NCBI GenBank assembly: GCA_015066045.1
Contig: SVPD01000004.1
Span: forward strand, 1-64,000
Reading direction: 5' to 3'
DNA length: 64,000 nt
Source: Oscillospiraceae bacterium
GTDB taxonomy: Bacteria; Bacillota; Clostridia; Oscillospirales; Acutalibacteraceae
Under the pieces are notes generated by a model that saw only the letters and a list, made by a program, of their open reading frames with translations, was not told the DNA's origin and searched no databases. The stretch's first letter is position 1. Each line of letters begins with the position of its first letter. Positions 52,625-63,293 of the stretch are shown one piece after another. The position numbers were made by a program, and so were the translations under genes.

Positions 52625-54871
52625 TTACACCTTTTTTACCTTATTAAGCTTTGCGTTGATTGCGAGAAGCTCCTCCTTGGTGAACTTAATCTCCATAGCA
52701 CCGATAAGGTTAGCAATTCTGAGAATGGAGAATGCACCCGCCATCTGTAAAAGCTCCTTGGAGGGCTTCATACCGCCGGGAAGGCCGCCGCCCTTTTTCT
52801 TGCCCTTGCCGTCGTCCTTCTTTGTGGCCTTGAACTTTTTAGCCAGCATAAGCACGAAGGAAACGGTGATAAGCTTACCCTTAAAGGATTTGCAGATTTC
52901 CGAGAACTTATCGTTGATGTTATAGTAGCCCTCGGGAGTGGTGATGTCGAACCAGTTAAGGATAGCACCCTTCTCTTTAAAGATGTACTCCTGATTAAGC
53001 TCCTCTACCTTTCTGATTTTGCTTTCATCCCTGCAGTCCCCTGCTGCTGCAGTGAGAACCGTTTCTCCCGTATTGGGTACATCGAAGCGGAAGAAATGGT
53101 CGTCAGCAGTCTTTTTGCCGAGGCTCTGTCCGTTTGCGAAAAGCTCTACCTCGGGAAGATTTGAGTAAACGGTAATTTTGGTTACGGCCTCTACTCTGTC
53201 TACATATCTTTTACCGCAGATGTGAACGAAGGGCTCGTCGGAAAGCCAGGCCTTATAGGCATAGAAGGAATCCTTCTTATATTTTCTGTCCATGGTCACA
53301 AGTCCCTTATGGTTCTGACCGTTTTCGCCGCCCTCCTGACGTGCATCGGCACCGAAATCAAACATATTCCATACGTGAGTGGACCAGATGTACTTTCTGG
53401 TGAAAAGCTGCTTGATAAGCTCCTCGTGGTAATATGCCTGATATTCCTCTGTGTAGTCGCCCTGAGTGGGATTTGAGGTGTGCCAGTTGAGAGCCTCACA
53501 GCCGTACTCACTGCAGCCGATGGGAATATCCGGATGGTTTTTATGGAATTTGTCGAACCAGGGGCCGTTCATCGAGGTTTCGCCGCCGTACCAGCCGAAG
53601 TAATGGTTATAGGAGATAACGTCGGGGATTTTAACATATTCACTGTCGGGATCGCACATGGAAAGGCAGGCGATGGTGGTGAGTCTTGTTTTATCCATAT
53701 CGTGTGCCATATCATTCAGAATTTTATGGTTTTCGATAAGGTCGGGATCAGCGGCACCGTGCATGGTGATTTCGTTTGAAAGTCCCCATACCACTATGGA
53801 AGCGTGATTATAGTTCTGGGTGATGAGCTCCTTCATCTGAGAGACAGTGTTTTCACGGCCTGTAGCCATATGCTGGGAAATGTAGGGAATCTCTGCCCAG
53901 ACCACCATACCTCTTTCGTCGCACAGGTCATAAAAATACTGGTCGTGCTGATAGTGAGCCAGACGGATGGTGTTTGCACCTACCTCGCAGATAAGGTCCA
54001 TATCCTCCTTATGATGCTCGGGGAGAAGAGCGTTACCGATGCCGAGTCTGTCCTGATGACGGGAGACACCGTGGAGAGGATATTCCTTTCCGTTAAGGAA
54101 GAAGCCCTTTTCGGGATCGATTTTAAAGCTGCGGCAGCCGAAGCGTGCAGAAACGGTGTCGAGAACGGTTTCACCGTCTAAAAGCTCTGCTTTAGCAGTG
54201 TAAAGATAGGGATCCTTACGTCCGTTCCAGAGATGAACGTTTCTGATTTCGAAATCCTCATCGTCATCATCGGTGATTTCCGATGCGATTTCAGCGCCCT
54301 GTGCATCGAGGATGGTGTAACGGATTTTCTGGCCGTCTTTTTTATCGGTAAGATAAACCTCTACCTCGACCTTCGCATCCGGGCCCTTGATTTCCGGTGT
54401 AATCTTGATGCCGGGTGTGCCGTAGTAGTCAAGATCAAAGTGAGACTCAGGTACACAGATAAGGTTTACATCACGGTAAAGACCGCCGTAGAAGGTAAAG
54501 TCAGCCATCTGGGGATAAACTCTGTCGTTGGGAGAATTGTCCACATCGATTTCGATAAGGGTTTCATCGGCGATTTCGTCGGTAAGATTTACTCTCCATG
54601 TGGAATAACCGCCGTGGTGCTCGGCCAGCTTTTTACCGTTTGCAGATACTGTGGCTGAGGAGTTGGCGCCTCTGATTTCGAGATAGTAGCGGTCTGCTTC
54701 GGGGAGCTCGCTCTTTTTGAGAGTTTTTGCATAACGGCATGTGCCTCTGTAGTAGTCTGCTCCGCCGTCCTGTCCGTCAGTGGCATTCCAGGAATGGGGA
54801 AGATTTACTTCTTCGGTTACGCCTTCTTTGGTAAATGCCCATGAGCTATTCAGATTGAGAATTTCACGCAT
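52625..54871 (-). CDS. Glycoside hydrolase family 2 beta-galactosidase
   Basis: Hydrolyses terminal beta-galactosides (possibly beta-glucuronides or mannosides). The 748-residue protein has the sugar-binding jelly roll (residues 1-170), the Ig-like domain and the TIM barrel. The acid/base is the Glu of VVWGLSNEI, the nucleophile the Glu of GCSEYGCEA, and NMFDFGADARQEGGENGQNHKGLV follows. No signal peptide, so it is cytosolic. The last about 100 residues (KKFKATKKDDGKGKKKGGGLPGGMKPSK...) are a Lys/Gly-rich linker and small helical part that I do not recognise. Downstream of galT. Confidence 0.9.
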   Translation of the reverse strand: MREILNLNSSWAFTKEGVTEEVNLPHSWNATDGQDGGADYYRGTCRYAKTLKKSELPEADRYYLEIRGANSSATVSANGKKLAEHHGGYSTWRVNLTDEIADETLIEIDVDNSPNDRVYPQMADFTFYGGLYRDVNLICVPESHFDLDYYGTPGIKITPEIKGPDAKVEVEVYLTDKKDGQKIRYTILDAQGAEIASEITDDDDEDFEIRNVHLWNGRKDPYLYTAKAELLDGETVLDTVSARFGCRSFKIDPEKGFFLNGKEYPLHGVSRHQDRLGIGNALLPEHHKEDMDLICEVGANTIRLAHYQHDQYFYDLCDERGMVVWAEIPYISQHMATGRENTVSQMKELITQNYNHASIVVWGLSNEITMHGAADPDLIENHKILNDMAHDMDKTRLTTIACLSMCDPDSEYVKIPDVISYNHYFGWYGGETSMNGPWFDKFHKNHPDIPIGCSEYGCEALNWHTSNPTQGDYTEEYQAYYHEELIKQLFTRKYIWSTHVWNMFDFGADARQEGGENGQNHKGLVTMDRKYKKDSFYAYKAWLSDEPFVHICGKRYVDRVEAVTKITVYSNLPEVELFANGQSLGKKTADDHFFRFDVPNTGETVLTAAAGDCRDESKIRKVEELNQEYIFKEKGAILNWFDITTPEGYYNINDKFSEICKSFKGKLITVSFVLMLAKKFKATKKDDGKGKKKGGGLPGGMKPSKELLQMAGAFSILRIANLIGAMEIKFTKEELLAINAKLNKVKKV

Positions 54872-54940
54872 AGTTTCTTACTCCTTATGTTCTTTACTTA
54901 TTAATTATTAACCGTTACCTGTAAAAATAAACGGGACAGA

Positions 54941-56434
54941 TTATTTATTTGCCACATAACGGATAAAGCGCTCGAAGGCAGCCATACCCTTTTCGTCTCT
55001 TTTATAAACACCGGCATGCTCGAGGCATTTTACGAATACCTTGCCTACCTCTTTTTTTACTATGGTATCGATATTTTCGGCGGTAAACTCATAATTATCT
55101 TTAAAGGAGTCTGCCCACTGAGCGTGCTTGGCGGTGCTTTCGTCAGCGGAAAGGTCCTTTCCGGCTAAAAGGTATTCCTCTACCTTTGCCAGCTCTGCTT
55201 TGAGTCTGGAGGGAAGAACTGCCAGTCCCATTACCTCGATAAGACCGATGTTTTCCTTTTTGATGTTATGTAATTCCTTATGGGGATGATAAACACCGTC
55301 GGGGTGCTCCTCGGTGGTGATATTGTTACGGAGAACAAGGTCAAGCTCGTACCTGTCGCCTCTTTTTCTGGCGATGGGAGTGATGGTGTTATGGGGCTTA
55401 CCGTCGGTTTCTGCGAAGATAAAGGCCTCTTCGTCGGTGTAGCCTCTCCAGGCATCGAGGATTTTTGCAGAGAGGGAAACGATTTTTTCGGTGTCCTCGC
55501 CGCTTATTCTGATAACGGACATAGGCCATTTTACTATGCCTACACTGAGCTCCTCATATCCGCAGAGAGAGAAGGTCTTTTCTACTGGTGCCTTTGTCAT
55601 GGCGAACTCATAGTTACCGCCCTGAAAATGCTCGTGAGCGAGGATGGAGCCGCCTACTATGGGAAGGTCGGCATTTGAACCTACGAAATAATGGGGGAAA
55701 AGCTTTACGAAGTCAAAAAGCTTTCTGAAGGCACCTACGTCTATTTTCATGGGAGTATGCTCACTGTTGAAAACGATACAGTGCTCGTTATAGTAAACAT
55801 AGGGTGAGTACTGGAAGCCCCACTGCCTGCCGTCGATTTCGATGGGAATAATTCTGTGATTCTGTCTGGCGGGATGGTTCAGTCTGCCGGCATAGCCTTC
55901 ATTTTCCACACAGAGAAGGCATTTGGGATAGGAGCTCTGCTTGGCGTTTTTTGCAGCGGCGATATCCTTCGGATCCTTTTCGGGCTTGGAAAGGTTTACG
56001 GTGATATCGATTTCACCGTAGTCACTTCCGGTCTTCCATTTAAGGTCCTTACAGACTCTGTATCTTCTGATGTAGTCTGTGTCTCTGCTGAGCTTATAGT
56101 AATAATCCGTGGCCATTTCAGGTGAAACGGCATAGAGAGCATCAAAGTGTGAGATAACCTCGCTCGGTCTCGGCACGAGAGCACTCATAACCTTGGTATC
56201 GAAAAGATCTCTGTTAGTAAGAGTATTCTCGATAAGTCCCTTTTCACAGGCATAGTCGAGTATATCACGGAGAATATCCTCTAAGCTGTCCCACTCACAT
56301 TCTTCGGGCTCTGCATATTCATCGATCCCGAGGATTTCGAGAATGCGGTTAGCGGTATAGATTTTGTCCTCCTGCTCGATGAGACCGCAGTCGAGACCGT
56401 ACTGAACTAATTTTGCTACGCTTTTACATATCAT
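54941..56434 (-). CDS. galT: UDP-glucose--hexose-1-phosphate uridylyltransferase (GalT, Firmicute type)
   Basis: Leloir enzyme exchanging UMP between UDP-glucose and galactose-1-phosphate. The 497-residue Firmicute form has NADLPIVGGSILAHEHFQGG with the catalytic HxH-Q and the N-terminal helical extension. ATG 56434 (MICKSVAKL) has a GGAG site 9 nt upstream. It is 69 bp upstream of the beta-galactosidase and both probably form a lactose/galactose operon. galK and galE are not visible in the window. Confidence 0.94.
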   Translation of the reverse strand: MICKSVAKLVQYGLDCGLIEQEDKIYTANRILEILGIDEYAEPEECEWDSLEDILRDILDYACEKGLIENTLTNRDLFDTKVMSALVPRPSEVISHFDALYAVSPEMATDYYYKLSRDTDYIRRYRVCKDLKWKTGSDYGEIDITVNLSKPEKDPKDIAAAKNAKQSSYPKCLLCVENEGYAGRLNHPARQNHRIIPIEIDGRQWGFQYSPYVYYNEHCIVFNSEHTPMKIDVGAFRKLFDFVKLFPHYFVGSNADLPIVGGSILAHEHFQGGNYEFAMTKAPVEKTFSLCGYEELSVGIVKWPMSVIRISGEDTEKIVSLSAKILDAWRGYTDEEAFIFAETDGKPHNTITPIARKRGDRYELDLVLRNNITTEEHPDGVYHPHKELHNIKKENIGLIEVMGLAVLPSRLKAELAKVEEYLLAGKDLSADESTAKHAQWADSFKDNYEFTAENIDTIVKKEVGKVFVKCLEHAGVYKRDEKGMAAFERFIRYVANK

Positions 56435-56575
56435 AAATAACATCTCCTGCTATATTTCTTCACCTTACATAATACACCAAAGGACACAGAAAAATCAATA
56501 CAAAGGATTAAAAAGCAGGGACATTTTTTATTTAAAGGAATAAAATAATAATGAAAAAATTTAAGGAGGCTTTTT

Positions 56576-57661
56576 ATGTCCCGTGTAATCAGTTCATTTA
56601 TGGGCGCCAACTCCCCCATCGGCTTCTGCTCCTTTTTCGAGGAAATCTATAATCCTTATAAAAATCATCATCCCTACATTATAAAGGGCGGTCCCGGTAC
56701 GGGCAAATCCACACTGATGAAAAAGGTAGCCCGCAGGGCAGAGGAAATGGGCTATGAAACGGAGCTGATTTATTGCTCCTCAGATCCGCAGAGTCTGGAC
56801 GGAATTATCGTAAAGGATATCGGTGTTTCGGTCATCGACGGCACCTCTCCGCACATTCTGGAGCCGAAATTTCCCGGAGCCGTGGAAAACATTATAAACA
56901 CGGGAGACTTCTGGGATAAAAAAAGGCTTTCGCAGAAAAGCGAGCTGATACGCTCACTGACTCTCGAAAACTCTATGCATCATTTCCGCTCGGCACGGTA
57001 TCTGTCTGCGGCGGGCGCCATAAACGATGAAAACATCCGTCTGATCTCTTCTTTTATAAGAGAGGAAAAGATAAACAGCTTTGCCGTACGCTTCGTATCA
57101 CGGGAAATGCCCCCAAAAAGAAAAAAGGGTGCGGGAAAAAGAATGCGCAGATTTATAAGCGGTATCACTCCGCAGGGCATCATCTTTCTCGATGAAACGG
57201 TCAGAGCCCGGTCGGTCAGAGTTATCGGCATAAAGGATAACTACTCTGCCGTTTCCTCTATCGTCTGTCAGAGGATAGGCGACCTTGCCGTGAAAAACGG
57301 CTACGATGTGATTTTCTGTCAGTGCCCTATGAGACCGAAGAGCGACTGTGAGCATATCATAATCCCCGAGGTCGGTCTGGCTCTGATTACGGTAAAAAAG
57401 GAGCATAACATCTCTCTGGAGTGCGACAGACTGATTCACTGTAAAAGATTTCTCCGTGAGGAGACGGAAAGCTACAGTCAGCGTCTGCGCAGAGGAAAAA
57501 AATTATGCTCCCACCTGATAGGCGAGAGCATAAATTCACTTAAAAATGCCAAGGAAACTCACGACAGACTCGAAAAGGAATATATCGAGGTTATGGATTT
57601 CCACGGGCTTAACGATTATACGGACATTATAACAGAGGAAATGTTCAGCATTTACACATAA
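56576..57661 (+). CDS. P-loop ATPase, PRK06851-type
   Basis: 361 residues with Walker A IIKGGPGTGKSTLMKK near residue 38 at the N-terminus, followed by ELIYCSSDPQSLDGIIVKDIGVSVIDGTSPHILEP. The middle has a basic stretch (PPKRKKGAGKRMRRF) and the C-terminal half has DVIFCQCPM and HIIIPEVGLALIT, consistent with two RecA-like halves of which only the first keeps Walker A. The family occurs in Clostridia as an uncharacterised ATPase, some members linked with sporulation. AAGGAGG before ATG. No operon partner. Confidence 0.75.
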   Translation: MSRVISSFMGANSPIGFCSFFEEIYNPYKNHHPYIIKGGPGTGKSTLMKKVARRAEEMGYETELIYCSSDPQSLDGIIVKDIGVSVIDGTSPHILEPKFPGAVENIINTGDFWDKKRLSQKSELIRSLTLENSMHHFRSARYLSAAGAINDENIRLISSFIREEKINSFAVRFVSREMPPKRKKGAGKRMRRFISGITPQGIIFLDETVRARSVRVIGIKDNYSAVSSIVCQRIGDLAVKNGYDVIFCQCPMRPKSDCEHIIIPEVGLALITVKKEHNISLECDRLIHCKRFLREETESYSQRLRRGKKLCSHLIGESINSLKNAKETHDRLEKEYIEVMDFHGLNDYTDIITEEMFSIYT

Positions 57662-57668
57662 AGACCGC

Positions 57669-58367
57669 TCAGCAGTAGAAAACCTTTAATTTGTCCAGAC
57701 ACACTGCGGCAAGTCTGCCTCCGTAAGCAGCACCGCAGTCGATGGCGAGATGTCTTTTTCTGGCATATACCTTGCCTGTGCAGCTGCGGTCAATCATAGC
57801 AGTGGGAGTGTGTCCTGTCACGAGATAGCTGTCGGGGAAATAGGGCGTCTGATAATCTGTCTCGGCGAAAACGAAGGCCTTTTCATCGTATTCGTCGAGG
57901 CTTTTTCCTGCCTCGAAGCCGTCTATGCCTGCATGGGCAAGAATAAAGGTTTTGCCGCCTGCCTCGATTTCCTCGTAGGGGGCAAACTCGGAGAGATAGT
58001 CTATGATGCTTTCTTTGCTTTCATCGTCGAGAGAAAGAAAGTCGGTTACGGTTTTTTCGCTTTTCATTGTCAGCCATTTTTCGAAAAGCTCAGCCTTTTC
58101 ACCTGAAAGAAGGGCTTTTGCTCCGTCGATGCTTTCAGCCTCGCAAATCAGAGGGAAAATTTCCTTCGCCATATATTCCTGCTCACCGAGAACGGGAAAA
58201 ATATTCGCTCTGTACATCATATCCCTGAGAATTTCGATGCCGTCGTCACCGATGCCGATTACATCGCCTAAAACGAAAACCGCATCGGTTTCTGCAGGAT
58301 TAAGCTTTTCGAGCATTTCCAGATATTTTTCTTTTTTGCCGTGAATGTCGCCGATTACAAAAGTCAT
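57669..58367 (-). CDS. PPP-type metallophosphoesterase with altered active site
   Basis: 232 residues related to bis(5'-nucleosyl)-tetraphosphatase/PrpE-like phosphatases. Motif 1 is intact (GDIHG), as are LAHAGIDG and TGHTP near the C-terminus. Motif 2 is GDVIGIGDDG instead of GDxxDRGxxS, and motif 3 is GEQEY instead of GNHE, so the phosphate-binding Arg, a metal Asn and the catalytic His are missing. It may be inactive or bind a ligand. It overlaps no gene; 14 bp after the ABC-F gene on the same strand and convergent with the ATPase. Confidence 0.8.
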   Translation of the reverse strand: MTFVIGDIHGKKEKYLEMLEKLNPAETDAVFVLGDVIGIGDDGIEILRDMMYRANIFPVLGEQEYMAKEIFPLICEAESIDGAKALLSGEKAELFEKWLTMKSEKTVTDFLSLDDESKESIIDYLSEFAPYEEIEAGGKTFILAHAGIDGFEAGKSLDEYDEKAFVFAETDYQTPYFPDSYLVTGHTPTAMIDRSCTGKVYARKRHLAIDCGAAYGGRLAAVCLDKLKVFYC

Positions 58368-58380
58368 AGTCTGCCTCCGT

Positions 58381-59982
58381 TTATTTAGTTATAAGTAATT
58401 CATTGTTTTCCAGGAATTCGTCGTAGGTTTCCTTTCTGTCATATAAGCCGTCAGGTCTGAATTCGATGATACGGTCAGCGATGGACTGAACGAACTGATG
58501 GTCATGGGAGGTGAAGAGAAGGGAGCCCTTGAATTTGATGAGTGCGTTATTCAGAGAGGTGATCGATTCCAGATCGAGATGGTTTGTAGGCTCATCGAGA
58601 ATGAGAACATTGGCGCCGCTGAGCATCATTTTACAGAGCATACATCTTACTCTTTCGCCGCCGGAAAGAACCTGCGCCTTTTTGGTGGCCTCCTCACCGG
58701 AGAACATAAGTCTGCCCAGCCAGCCTCTGACATCTGTTTCGAACTGGAGGTCGGAATATTTTCTTACCCAGTCGATGAGACTGTCCTCCACACCGTCGAA
58801 AAAGGCGGAGTTATCGGCGGGGAAATAGGCCTGTGAGGTGGTGATGCCCCATTTGAAGGAGCCCTCGTCAGGCTCAAGCTCACCCATAAGAATTTTAAAG
58901 AAGGTGGTCTTTGCCACGGCATCTGTGCCCACAAAGGCTACCTTTTCGTTAGGTCTGATGGTAAAGCTGACGTTATCCAGCACCTTTCTGTCGCCCACGG
59001 TCTTTGAAAGTCCCTCGACCACCAGCATATCGTTACCGATCTCTCTGTCGGGCTTGAACTCCACGAAGGGGAAGCGGCGTGAGGAAACGGGCATATCCTC
59101 TAAGACAAGATTATCCAGCAGCTTTTTGCGGCTTGTAGCCTGCTTGGATTTTGAAGCGTTGGCACTGAAGCGGGCGATAAATTCCTGCAGCTCCTTCATT
59201 TTAGCTTCGGTTTTCTTATTCTGCTCACGGAGCTGTCTCTGAGCCATCTGGGTGTATTCGTACCAGAAATCATAGTTGCCGACATACATGGTTATCTTGC
59301 CGAAATCACAGTCTGCGATGTGGGTGCAGACCTTATTAAGGAAATGTCTGTCGTGGCTGACCACGATGACCGTGTTTTCGAAATTAAGCAGGAACTCCTC
59401 GAGCCAGTTGATGGCTGCCACGTCCAGATGGTTGGTGGGCTCGTCGAGAAGCAGAATGTCGGGATTTCCGAAAAGAGCCTGTGCCAGAAGCACCTTGACC
59501 TTCTGCTCGCCTGTCAGCTCTTTCATCAGAGTGTAGTGAAATTCATTATGAATACCCAGAGCATTGAGCAGTATTTCAGCGTCACTCTCTGCGCTCCAGC
59601 CGTCCATTTCGGCGAACTCCTCCTCCAGCTCACTGATGCGTATGCCGTCCTCCTCGGTGAATTCCTCTTTGGCGTAAAGCTCCTCTTTGGCATCCATTAT
59701 GTCCACCAATTTCTGATTACCCATAAGAACGGTACGGATAACATCATATTCATCATAGGCATAATGGTCCTGCTTTAATACAGAAAGTCTTTCGCCGGGG
59801 GTAACGGTTACATATCCCTTATTGGGCTCGATTTCACCGGAGAGAATTTTAAGGAAGGTGGATTTACCGGCACCGTTGGCACCGATGAGACCGTAGCAGT
59901 TGCCCTTGGTGAAATTAATGGAAACGCTTTTAAAAAGCTCTCTGCCGCCGTACTGGAGTGTTACATTATTAGTGCTTATCAT
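58381..59982 (-). CDS. ABC-F family ATPase (YbiT/YkpA-like)
   Basis: 533 residues with two ATPase domains, no transmembrane part, and an inter-domain linker (about residues 240-310, rich in Lys, containing KSKQATSRKK) that reaches the ribosome P-tRNA in relatives. Domain 1 has GANGAGKSTFLKIL and LLLDEPTNHLD; its signature is KELTGEQKVKV. Domain 2 has GTDAVAKTTFFKIL, where Ala replaces the last Gly of Walker A, and LSGGERVRC, LILDEPTNHLD. No Shine-Dalgarno is apparent; a hairpin (GATACGG 59995-60001 / CCGTATC 60012-60018) lies just upstream of the ATG. Confidence 0.9.
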   Translation of the reverse strand: MISTNNVTLQYGGRELFKSVSINFTKGNCYGLIGANGAGKSTFLKILSGEIEPNKGYVTVTPGERLSVLKQDHYAYDEYDVIRTVLMGNQKLVDIMDAKEELYAKEEFTEEDGIRISELEEEFAEMDGWSAESDAEILLNALGIHNEFHYTLMKELTGEQKVKVLLAQALFGNPDILLLDEPTNHLDVAAINWLEEFLLNFENTVIVVSHDRHFLNKVCTHIADCDFGKITMYVGNYDFWYEYTQMAQRQLREQNKKTEAKMKELQEFIARFSANASKSKQATSRKKLLDNLVLEDMPVSSRRFPFVEFKPDREIGNDMLVVEGLSKTVGDRKVLDNVSFTIRPNEKVAFVGTDAVAKTTFFKILMGELEPDEGSFKWGITTSQAYFPADNSAFFDGVEDSLIDWVRKYSDLQFETDVRGWLGRLMFSGEEATKKAQVLSGGERVRCMLCKMMLSGANVLILDEPTNHLDLESITSLNNALIKFKGSLLFTSHDHQFVQSIADRIIEFRPDGLYDRKETYDEFLENNELLITK

Positions 59983-60194
59983 AAATAATCGGTGGATACG
60001 GCAAGGTTAAACCGTATCTTTTCCTTTCTTTTTTCTTTATAAACAAAAAAATTTGCTAACTTATATATTATACCATATTTTTGAAATAATATCAAACCCT
60101 TTTTGGCCCTTTGGTGAAAAAGGGCGGTAAATAGAAAAATGTAGAATTACACCTGAAAATTTTGTATCATATTAACAGAATTTCATTTTGCACG

Positions 60195-60315
60195 TTTTCC
60201 ACACCTTTTTCCGCTGATTTGTGTGGAAAACCCTGTGGAAAAAGTTAAAAACTCCCCATTTTCGGTGCTTTGCGGGTGTAAAATTTTCCTCGTATTTATT
60301 TAACATTCTGTTGAA
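60195..60315. promoter_or_regulatory. DnaA-box-like cluster upstream of guaB
   Basis: Three copies of TTTTCCACA: 60195-60203 (plus), 60222-60230 (minus) and 60234-60242 (minus). TTTAACAT (60299-60306) and TTCTGTTGAA (60306-60315) follow. The 60020-60180 stretch is AT-rich. The cluster lies in a 554-bp gap between the ABC-F gene and guaB and is 190-260 bp before the guaB promoter. Confidence 0.55.
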
Positions 60316-60427
60316 AAGTGAAAAAAATCCTCACAAACAAATTTTCGGTGCAAGAAAAAAACTTTACATCAGACATTATCCGTCGGCATTTTTGCCGGAT
60401 ATGGCATAAATTTCTTTCTTTTACATC

Positions 60428-60456
60428 TTGATTAGCCGAAAGTCTTGTGCTATAAT
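60428..60456 (+). promoter_or_regulatory. Promoter of guaB
   Basis: TTGATT (60428-60433) and TATAAT (60451-60456) with a 17-bp spacer; leader of about 75 nt, with GAAAGGA before the ATG. No purine riboswitch core was found. Confidence 0.8.
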
Positions 60457-60458
60457 AA

Positions 60459-62006
<1,548 letters not shown>

Positions 62007-62011
62007 ACAGC

Positions 62012-62037
62012 AAAGCAGTCCTTCGGGACTGCTTTTT
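62012..62037 (+). terminator. Terminator of guaB
   Basis: AAAGCAGTCC (62012-62021) pairs with GGACTGCTTT (62026-62035) around a TTCG tetraloop and is followed by T. Confidence 0.94.
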
Positions 62038-62060
62038 AATAACATAAAAGAGGTGATAAT

Positions 62061-63086
62061 ATGGTAAAAAATGTGGCTATAGTAAGCCTTTCTCACGGTA
62101 CTTTGGGAGAAGCTTTCGCAGAGCATGAGCTCCGACTGGGTTTAAGCCGTTTAGAAAAATACGGTCTTAAGGTTAAATTTATGAATAATACCTTGAAAGG
62201 CCACGATTATCTTAAGGCACACCCCGAAAAAAGAGCAGAGGATTTACTGCAGGCCTTTTCCGATGATGAGATTGATATGATTTTATGTGCTATCGGCGGT
62301 GATGACACCTTCAGATTATTACCTTATCTTTTTGGAAATGATGAGCTGAAAAAGGCAGTGAATAAAAAAATATTCTTGGGCTTTTCCGATACCACGACAA
62401 ATCATTTTATGTTAAACAAGCTCGGGCTGAACACCTTTTACGGCCAGTCCTTTTTAGCTGATGTGTGTGAGCTGGAGAACGAAATGCTCCCCTATACCAA
62501 AAAGTATTTCGAGGAGCTTATCATCACGGGAAAAATCAAGGAAATAACACCTTCGGAAGTGTGGTATGAGTGCAGAACCGATTTCAGTGAAAATCAAAAG
62601 GGAACAAAGCTTACTTCACATAAAAATAAAGGCTTTGAGCTTCTGCAGGGAAGTGCGGTTTTCAGCGGAAAAATACTCGGCGGATGTATTGAAACCATCT
62701 TCGATATGTATGAGGGCGAATGGTATAAGGAATCTGCCGAATTATGTGAAAAATACGGTATTTTACCCACCTTAAGGGAGTGGGAGGGTAAAATCCTTCT
62801 TCTGGAGTCCAGTGAAATGAAGATCGGGCCCGAAACATACTGCAGAGCCTTACAGGCTCTTAAGAGCAGAGGTGTTTTTGATGTGATAAACGGCATTATC
62901 ATCGGTAAGCCTGCAGACGAGGCATATTACGAGGAATATAAAAAAATACTGACATCAGTAATAAATAACAGAGATTTACCGATAGTATATAATGTCAATA
63001 TCGGACACGCATTACCGAGATGTATAATACCGCTCGGAGTAAACGCAACGGTGAATACAGTAAAGCAAATAATTGTTTTCGAATAA
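62061..63086 (+). CDS. S66-family serine peptidase (MccF/LD-carboxypeptidase-like)
   Basis: 341 residues of the S66 family, which includes LD-carboxypeptidase A of murein recycling and the microcin C immunity protein MccF. The nucleophile region is GFSDTTTNHFMLNKLGLNTFYGQSF (Ser of GFSD), with AIGGDDTFRLLPYL before it, the Glu in LLLESSE and the His in NIGHALPRCIIPLG. Length and the GGDDTF segment fit the MccF-like branch better than LdcA. Role in resistance or in cell-wall recycling cannot be decided. AGAGGTG before ATG. Confidence 0.85.
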   Translation: MVKNVAIVSLSHGTLGEAFAEHELRLGLSRLEKYGLKVKFMNNTLKGHDYLKAHPEKRAEDLLQAFSDDEIDMILCAIGGDDTFRLLPYLFGNDELKKAVNKKIFLGFSDTTTNHFMLNKLGLNTFYGQSFLADVCELENEMLPYTKKYFEELIITGKIKEITPSEVWYECRTDFSENQKGTKLTSHKNKGFELLQGSAVFSGKILGGCIETIFDMYEGEWYKESAELCEKYGILPTLREWEGKILLLESSEMKIGPETYCRALQALKSRGVFDVINGIIIGKPADEAYYEEYKKILTSVINNRDLPIVYNVNIGHALPRCIIPLGVNATVNTVKQIIVFE

Positions 63087-63093
63087 ACTGACG

Positions 63094-63118
63094 GCGGGAT
63101 GACTTATCCCGCTTTTTT
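63094..63118 (+). terminator. Terminator of the S66 peptidase gene
   Basis: GCGGGAT (63094-63100) pairs with ATCCCGC (63106-63112) and is followed by TTTTTT. Confidence 0.92.
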
Positions 63119-63133
63119 ATGCAAAAAAACAGA

Positions 63134-63154
63134 CGACCAATGGTCGCCCCTACG
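63134..63154. repeat. Short palindrome CGACCAATGGTCG followed by CCCCTACGA
   Basis: A 13-bp near-palindrome (63134-63146) joined to CCCCTACGA. Sequences of the type GTAGGGGCGACCATTGGTCG are familiar as scattered intergenic repeats in gut Firmicutes; only this fragment is present here. Confidence 0.45.
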
Positions 63155-63216
63155 AGTATTTTATATAATGGCGGAATGTCGAGGATGCCGTCCTCTACAA
63201 ATCCTCTCTAAAAATG

Positions 63217-63276
63217 AAATAACCCCCGGGGACCGATGTTTCTTTACACATCTTTTTAAGGTCCGGGGGGTTATTT
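63217..63276 (-). terminator. Long hairpin in the S66-trpS gap
   Basis: Positions 63217-63234 pair with 63260-63276 (AAATAACCCCC... with ...GGGGGGTTATTT, one bulge), plus an inner GATGT/ACATC stem. On the minus strand it ends in T-rich sequence, so it probably ends a minus-strand transcript from 63569-63597. Confidence 0.65.
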
Positions 63277-63293
63277 CTGTTCGTTCTTGTTAT

